A stretch of 9,944 bases of DNA from the NCBI GenBank assembly GCA_011773575.1, contig WVXJ01000242.1, positions 11,099 to 21,042 of the forward strand, given 5' to 3'. Below, piece after piece: positions 6,199-9,944 of this stretch. How positions within the stretch are numbered: position 1 is the stretch's first letter; every line of letters starts with the position of its first letter. The position numbers and the translations under genes were made by a program. This DNA comes from Armatimonadota bacterium. GTDB taxonomy: Bacteria; Armatimonadota; Hebobacteria; Hebobacterales; WVXJ01. Under the pieces are notes generated by a model, which was given only the letters and a program-made list of their open reading frames with translations, had not been told where the DNA came from and made no database searches.

Positions 6199-6591
6199 GT
6201 GAGCAGCTCGCAGGGCGAGAGCCTTCAAGAGCGACTTGAGCGGGCGGCGGCTTTCAAGAACGAAGGTCAATACGAAGCAGCGTTGGCCGAATTTCGCAGT
6301 ATACTGGACGACGATCCCACCAACGTCGAGGCGCGAGTGGGCGTAGGATTGGTGCTTTGCTTCACAGGTGAGTTCGACGCCTCCCTGGAGGAGCTTCGAC
6401 GCGCTGCAGCGGACGGGCCTGACAGCGTGGACGCTCGCCTGAACCTCGCGAAGACCTATGCCATGCTGGGCATGTATGACGAGGCGAAGGATGAGTTCAA
6501 CCAGGTGCTTCGTCTCTCTCCGGGCCACAAGGAGGCCATGAAACAGCTCGCCTTCTTTGAGCCGTCAACAAGCGGTGAAGGCGGCCTCTAG
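6199..6591 (+). CDS. Small three-repeat TPR protein
   Basis: The 130-residue soluble protein consists almost entirely of three tandem tetratricopeptide repeats in exact 34-residue register (about 8-41, 42-75, 76-109). It has the usual small/large pattern: AxxFKNEGQYEAALAEF, GLVLCFTGEFDASLEEL and AKTYAMLGMYDEAKDEF, with Pro closing the repeats. There is no signal peptide, membrane segment or catalytic motif. Such proteins are scaffolds that bind peptide partners; the partner here is unknown. The GTG start is fixed by its ribosome site. It lies 163 nt after fmt and 99 nt before the corrinoid activator gene on the same strand, but leader structures separate it from both, so operon membership is open. 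A link to corrinoid activation or to the membrane peptidase is possible only from position. Confidence 0.88.
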   Translation: MSSSQGESLQERLERAAAFKNEGQYEAALAEFRSILDDDPTNVEARVGVGLVLCFTGEFDASLEELRRAAADGPDSVDARLNLAKTYAMLGMYDEAKDEFNQVLRLSPGHKEAMKQLAFFEPSTSGEGGL

Positions 6592-6610
6592 CCTGTGCTA
6601 TAGCCAATCC

Positions 6611-6659
6611 GCGGCATTCGGAATTCAGCCCTCAGAGCGGGGTTGATTCTGGATGCCGT
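6611..6659 (+). terminator. 15-pair RNA hairpin before the corrinoid activator gene (terminator or attenuator)
   Basis: Bases 6611-6625 pair continuously with 6645-6659: eleven Watson-Crick and four G-U pairs, around a 19-nt loop. The G-U pairs mean the structure is better in plus-strand RNA than as a DNA operator. A T-rich but interrupted stretch (TCTTATGTTTCTTTC, 6661-6675) follows. It may end TPR transcription or control read-through into the activator gene. It lies before ATG 6691 and supports that start over the in-frame TTG at 6643. Confidence 0.45.
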
Positions 6660-6690
6660 ATCTTATGTTTCTTTCCCCGGCGAGCAGAAT

Positions 6691-8604
6691 ATGAACCCAT
6701 CCGCACCGGCCGGGCCGGAATCAGTGACAATAAGTTTCCGGCCGGATGGAAAGAAGATTCGCGCCACACGAGGCGCCACCGTGCTGGAAGCCGCCTCTCA
6801 GGCCGGGATTACCCTGCAGTCCTCTTGTGGAGGTCGCGGCGCTTGTGGTAAGTGCCGCATCCGGCTCATCTCTCCACCTTCTGCTCCCAGCGATGCGGAA
6901 TTACGCCACTTCGATGAAGCGGAATTGGAACAAGGCTGGCGGCTCGCCTGCCAGGTGCAGGTGGAGACGGAGGCGGTGGTTGAGATTCCCCCTTCCAGTC
7001 GGATGATGAGAGAAAAGATTTCCCTCCAAGGACTGGGGCGAGAGGTGGAGGTGGAGCCGGGCCTGAGCAAGATATTCCTGCGTCTTCCGCCACCCTCTCT
7101 GTCAGACCAGAGAGCGGATCTGGCAAGGCTGCTGGATTCATTGGGGGGTGATGTTCCACCCCCTTCAAATCTGAGCCTGCTGCAAGACCTCCCCGATAGG
7201 ATGCGCCGGCAGGATTTCAATGTCACAGTGGTACTGTCCGATGGTGAGATCGTGGAGGCGGAATCTGGAGACACCGCTGCGCAGCTGTATGGTATGGCTT
7301 TTGACATCGGTACCACAACCATAGTGGGATACCTCACCCGTCTTTTGGATGGAGCCGAGGTTGCTGTCAGCGCTGCCATCAATCCTCAGGTGCAGTTCGG
7401 TGATGATGTCGTATCACGAATCTCCTTTGTCTCAACCGACGAGGAGGGCCTCACCCGTCTCCAAGAGAAAGTGGTGGGAGCGGTCAACGAGATTATCCAA
7501 GAGGCCTGCCGGGAAGGCGGGATTGATGCCACTCGGATCTATGAGTTGACGGTTGTGGGAAATACCTGTATGACCCACCTCTTCCTGGGGATCGATCCCA
7601 CGAGCCTTGCCACAATGCCCTATGTGCCGGTAAATGCGGCGCCGCGCACTGTGGAGGCAAGAGAGTTGGGTATTCGCATCAACCCCCGCGGCCGGGTGCA
7701 TGTTCTGCCCAATATCGCGGGATTCGTCGGGGCCGACGCAGTGGGAGTTATCATCGCCAGTGGGCTGGAGGAGAACCGCGGGCTGCGGGTGGCGGTGGAT
7801 ATCGGCACCAATGGTGAGGTGATAGTGGCGAAAGATGACCGGCTGTTGGCCTGTTCCACGGCGGCGGGACCGGCCTTTGAGGGAGCGCGCATAAGCCAAG
7901 GCATGAGGGCCGCCTCCGGTGCCATTGACCAGGTCACCCTTATCGAATCAGGCTCCGGTTCGATGACTGAGCCCCGGCTTCAGATTCATACTATTGACGA
8001 TGCACCCGCGCGCGGGATATGTGGTTCCGGATTAGTGGACGCGGTGGCGGTCCTGCGAAAGATCGGGGTCATTACTTCGACGGGCCAGATGCTGCCAGCA
8101 AAGTCGGCTCCACCCTCTGCGTCTCCCTTCCTGGAGAGATTGGAATCGAAAGACGGGAAATTGCGGTTCGTGCTTGCGGGACCAGAGCAGAGTGCCGGGG
8201 GTGAACCCATATGCCTAACCAGCCGGGACGTGCGGGAACTGCAGTTGGCAAAAGGGGCCATCTGTGCGGGTATGTTGATCCTGCTGGAGGAGATAAGCGC
8301 CAAACCGGAGGAGGTGGAGGAATTGCTTCTGGCAGGGGCGTTCGGAAGTTATATCCGCCGGGAGAGCGCTCTCGCCATCGGTATGCTTCCCGCCATACCT
8401 CCGGAGAAGATAAGACCGGTAGGAAACGCGGCCGGGCTCGGCGCGAAACTGGCCCTTGTCTCCGGGAAGATGCGCAGGCTTGCGAAAGAGGTGGCGGGGC
8501 GTGTAGAATATGTGGAGTTATCGGAACGTGCTGAGTTCCATCAGCGGTTTGCCGATGCAATGATACTAGAGCCTGTCTCGGGAGCAAGGCAGGCTGATAG
8601 GTAA
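6691..8604 (+). CDS. RACo-like reductive activator of corrinoid proteins ([2Fe-2S] plus ASKHA ATPase)
   Basis: Corrinoid methyl carriers are sometimes oxidised to inactive Co(II). RACo-type enzymes use ATP and a [2Fe-2S] cluster to return them to Co(I). From ATG 6691 the protein has 637 residues, close to characterised RACo. Residues 10-100 are a plant-type ferredoxin domain with cluster ligands C46, C52, C55 (SSCGGRGACGKC) and C87 (WRLACQ). A linker (about 105-198) precedes two ASKHA lobes with phosphate loops FDIGTTT (204-210) and VDIGTNGE (369-376). Further motifs are VGNTCMTHL, STAAGPAFEGARI, GICGSGLVDA and LLLAGAFGSY. All expected elements are intact. The in-frame TTG 6643 is disfavoured because it lies in an RNA hairpin. 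GGCGAG 6 nt upstream of ATG 6691 is a weak ribosome site. The next gene, 15 nt away, encodes the likely substrate corrinoid protein. Confidence 0.95.
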   Translation: MNPSAPAGPESVTISFRPDGKKIRATRGATVLEAASQAGITLQSSCGGRGACGKCRIRLISPPSAPSDAELRHFDEAELEQGWRLACQVQVETEAVVEIPPSSRMMREKISLQGLGREVEVEPGLSKIFLRLPPPSLSDQRADLARLLDSLGGDVPPPSNLSLLQDLPDRMRRQDFNVTVVLSDGEIVEAESGDTAAQLYGMAFDIGTTTIVGYLTRLLDGAEVAVSAAINPQVQFGDDVVSRISFVSTDEEGLTRLQEKVVGAVNEIIQEACREGGIDATRIYELTVVGNTCMTHLFLGIDPTSLATMPYVPVNAAPRTVEARELGIRINPRGRVHVLPNIAGFVGADAVGVIIASGLEENRGLRVAVDIGTNGEVIVAKDDRLLACSTAAGPAFEGARISQGMRAASGAIDQVTLIESGSGSMTEPRLQIHTIDDAPARGICGSGLVDAVAVLRKIGVITSTGQMLPAKSAPPSASPFLERLESKDGKLRFVLAGPEQSAGGEPICLTSRDVRELQLAKGAICAGMLILLEEISAKPEEVEELLLAGAFGSYIRRESALAIGMLPAIPPEKIRPVGNAAGLGAKLALVSGKMRRLAKEVAGRVEYVELSERAEFHQRFADAMILEPVSGARQADR

Positions 8605-8619
8605 AGTCTGGAGGAGACG

Positions 8620-9255
8620 ATGGCAGATTTGAAAGCACTCGCGGAGGCCATCATAGGCGGCCAGCGGGACAAAGCAAAGGAACTGACACAACAAGCGATC
8701 GACGAAGGCATTTCCCCGAAGCAGATTATTGATGAGGGGCTGATAGCGGGCATGAACGTGGTGGGCGTAAGATTCAAGAACAATGAGTTTTATGTCCCTG
8801 AAGTGCTGATTGCGGCGCGGGCGATGCACACCTCCATGGACCTGCTGAAACCGCTGCTGGCGGATTCTGATGTGCAGCCGGTGGGACGTGCGGTAATCGG
8901 CACGGTTAAAGGCGACCTCCATGATATCGGCAAGAACCTAGTGATGATGATGCTGGAGGGCGCAGGCTTTGAGGTGAAGGATTTGGGCATAGATGTGCCC
9001 ACAGAGAAGTTCTTGCAGGCGGCGGCGGAGAATGGCAGCCAACTGGTGTGCCTGTCGGCGCTGTTGACCACAACGATGCCGGCAATGAAAGAAGTGATAG
9101 ATACTCTGCAGAAGTCAGATTTGAAAGCGAAAGTCATCATCGGAGGAGCGCCGGTCACACAGGCTTATGCGGATGAGATCGGCGCGGACGGTTACGCGCC
9201 GGATGCCGCCAGCGCGGTTGATAAGGCGAAGGAATTGCTGAAAGTCTCCGCATGA
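8620..9255 (+). CDS. MtbC/MtaC-like corrinoid methyl-carrier protein
   Basis: This cytoplasmic protein carries a methyl group on cobalamin between two methyltransferases, as in methanol, methylamine, betaine or methoxy-aromatic use. The 211-residue sequence has the four-helix cap (about 1-85, with EGLIAGMNVVGVRF and YVPEVLIAARAM) and a Rossmann B12-binding domain (about 88-210). The latter carries base-off/His-on signature D99-x-H101-xx-G104 (GDLHDIGKN), S146 in CLSALLTTTM and the GG of IIGGAPVT. Length is typical and no key residue is missing. GGAGGAG (8610-8616) precedes ATG 8620 at good spacing. It follows the reductive activator by 15 nt, a pairing that strongly implies substrate and activator. 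No MttB-, MtaB- or MtbA-like methyltransferase is present, so the methyl donor is unknown. Confidence 0.95.
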   Translation: MADLKALAEAIIGGQRDKAKELTQQAIDEGISPKQIIDEGLIAGMNVVGVRFKNNEFYVPEVLIAARAMHTSMDLLKPLLADSDVQPVGRAVIGTVKGDLHDIGKNLVMMMLEGAGFEVKDLGIDVPTEKFLQAAAENGSQLVCLSALLTTTMPAMKEVIDTLQKSDLKAKVIIGGAPVTQAYADEIGADGYAPDAASAVDKAKELLKVSA

Positions 9256-9276
9256 CGCAAGGCAGAGGTTAGCCGC

Positions 9277-9944
9277 ATGTATTTGATCGGTCCTTATTGG
9301 TGGCTGTTGATTCCCGGAGTGCTGTTAGCCCTATGGGCACAGTGGAAGGTGAAAGCGACTTTTCAGAAGTACGCTCAGGTGCGCGCCTCCAGCGGCATAA
9401 CCGGAGCACAGGTGGCGCGGGAACTGCTGAAGCAGGCGGACACTGAAGTAAGCCCGCAGGCCGGCAAGGAAGCTGCGGCAACCGCCCTGAGCGCAGTGCG
9501 AGTTGAAGCCACTCAGGGGACGCTTACTGACCATTATGATCCAAGGGCGCGGGTGCTGCGCTTGTCCGAACCCGTCTATGGGGGAGACTCTCTCGCTGCG
9601 CTGGGAGTAGCCGCACATGAGACCGGGCATGCGATGCAGCATGCCACAGGATATGGTCCTTTGGGGTTGAGAAGCGCGCTCTTGCCCATGGCGAGCATCG
9701 GCTCCAACCTTGCCATGCCGCTGTTCTTGGTAGGCTGGTTATTCGGCGGTATGAGTGCGAAGGGCGGCATGGGCATTCTGATGGATCTTGGCATCTTACT
9801 TTACATGGTCGCCGTCGTTTTCACTCTGCTAACCTTACCCGTGGAGTTCAATGCCAGCCGGCGCGCGGTCGCCCTGCTTAGGGATGGAGGATACATCAGG
9901 TCTGACGAGATAGGGCCGGCGAAGGCGGTCCTGAATGCCGCCGC
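9277..9944 (+). CDS. YugP-type membrane zinc metallopeptidase (C-terminus beyond right edge)
   Basis: I translated from ATG 9277, with AGAGG (9264-9268) 8 nt upstream; the frame is open for 222 codons to the edge. Seen: an N-terminal membrane helix (about 5-22), the family segment AQWKVKATFQKYAQVRASSGITGAQVA (given in part), LTDHYDPR, LRLSEPVYGG, and the zinc motif H114-E115-T-G-H118. Further membrane segments (about 145-157 and 168-187) follow, then LPVEFNASRRA, whose E190 is the likely third zinc ligand, and the start of the VLNAAA tail. This matches the Zn_peptidase_2 (YugP) family; the substrate is unknown. Compared with my recollection of YugP sequences, about 16 extra residues appear between ARELLKQAD and VRVEATQG. 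The gene lies 21 nt after the corrinoid gene and may be cotranscribed. In many bacteria this family sits near fmt and rsmB. Confidence 0.93.
   Translation, partial: MYLIGPYWWLLIPGVLLALWAQWKVKATFQKYAQVRASSGITGAQVARELLKQADTEVSPQAGKEAAATALSAVRVEATQGTLTDHYDPRARVLRLSEPVYGGDSLAALGVAAHETGHAMQHATGYGPLGLRSALLPMASIGSNLAMPLFLVGWLFGGMSAKGGMGILMDLGILLYMVAVVFTLLTLPVEFNASRRAVALLRDGGYIRSDEIGPAKAVLNAA

Noticed and set aside
6592..6690. Possible cobalamin riboswitch upstream of the corrinoid genes
   Set aside because: The leader is too short and I do not see the conserved B12-box; only the hairpin can be supported.
6798..7382. 194-codon minus-strand frame
   Set aside because: It is antisense to the ferredoxin and linker part of the corrinoid activator; its composition is typical of a shadow.
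8072..8638. 188-codon minus-strand frame
   Set aside because: It is antisense to the ASKHA domain; Pro/Arg-rich with no recognisable motif.

Overview
The window looks like a chromosomal segment from an anaerobic or metabolically versatile bacterium. G+C is moderately high by eye (not counted). The cdaA-cdaR pair, fmt near a YugP-type zinc peptidase, and the corrinoid protein with its reductive activator resemble gene neighbourhoods in Firmicutes (Clostridia) and possibly Armatimonadota or related lineages. The species cannot be named from sequence alone. No rRNA, tRNA, CRISPR array, transposase or phage gene was seen.

Left arm (1-2421, minus strand). Two signalling genes overlap by 8 nt. The first transcribed is a REC-GGDEF response regulator, a diguanylate cyclase with an intact active site and I-site. 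The second is a membrane-anchored PAS sensor that runs off the left edge. Together they look like a sensor/c-di-GMP output pair.

Divergent intergenic region (2422-2735). It holds palindromes, a tandem 11-bp repeat carrying two -10-like hexamers, and a convincing sigma70-type promoter for the plus-strand genes.

Centre (2736-6035, plus strand). A compact run encodes a HIT-family nucleotide hydrolase/phosphorylase, CdaA (diadenylate cyclase), CdaR (YbbR protein) and Fmt. The first three overlap one another, suggesting translational coupling. c-di-GMP and c-di-AMP synthases therefore sit back to back. CdaA has DLA where the family signature is DGA.

Right arm (6036-9944, plus strand). A leader with mutually exclusive pairings precedes a small three-TPR protein. 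A strong RNA hairpin then lies ahead of a RACo-like [2Fe-2S]/ASKHA reductive activator of corrinoid proteins, followed by its probable substrate, a MtbC-like cobalamin-binding methyl carrier. Last is a YugP-type membrane zinc peptidase cut by the right edge. The methyltransferases that would load and unload the corrinoid protein are not in the window. Fmt and the zinc peptidase are near neighbours in many bacteria, so the TPR/activator/corrinoid block looks like an insertion into a conserved housekeeping neighbourhood.
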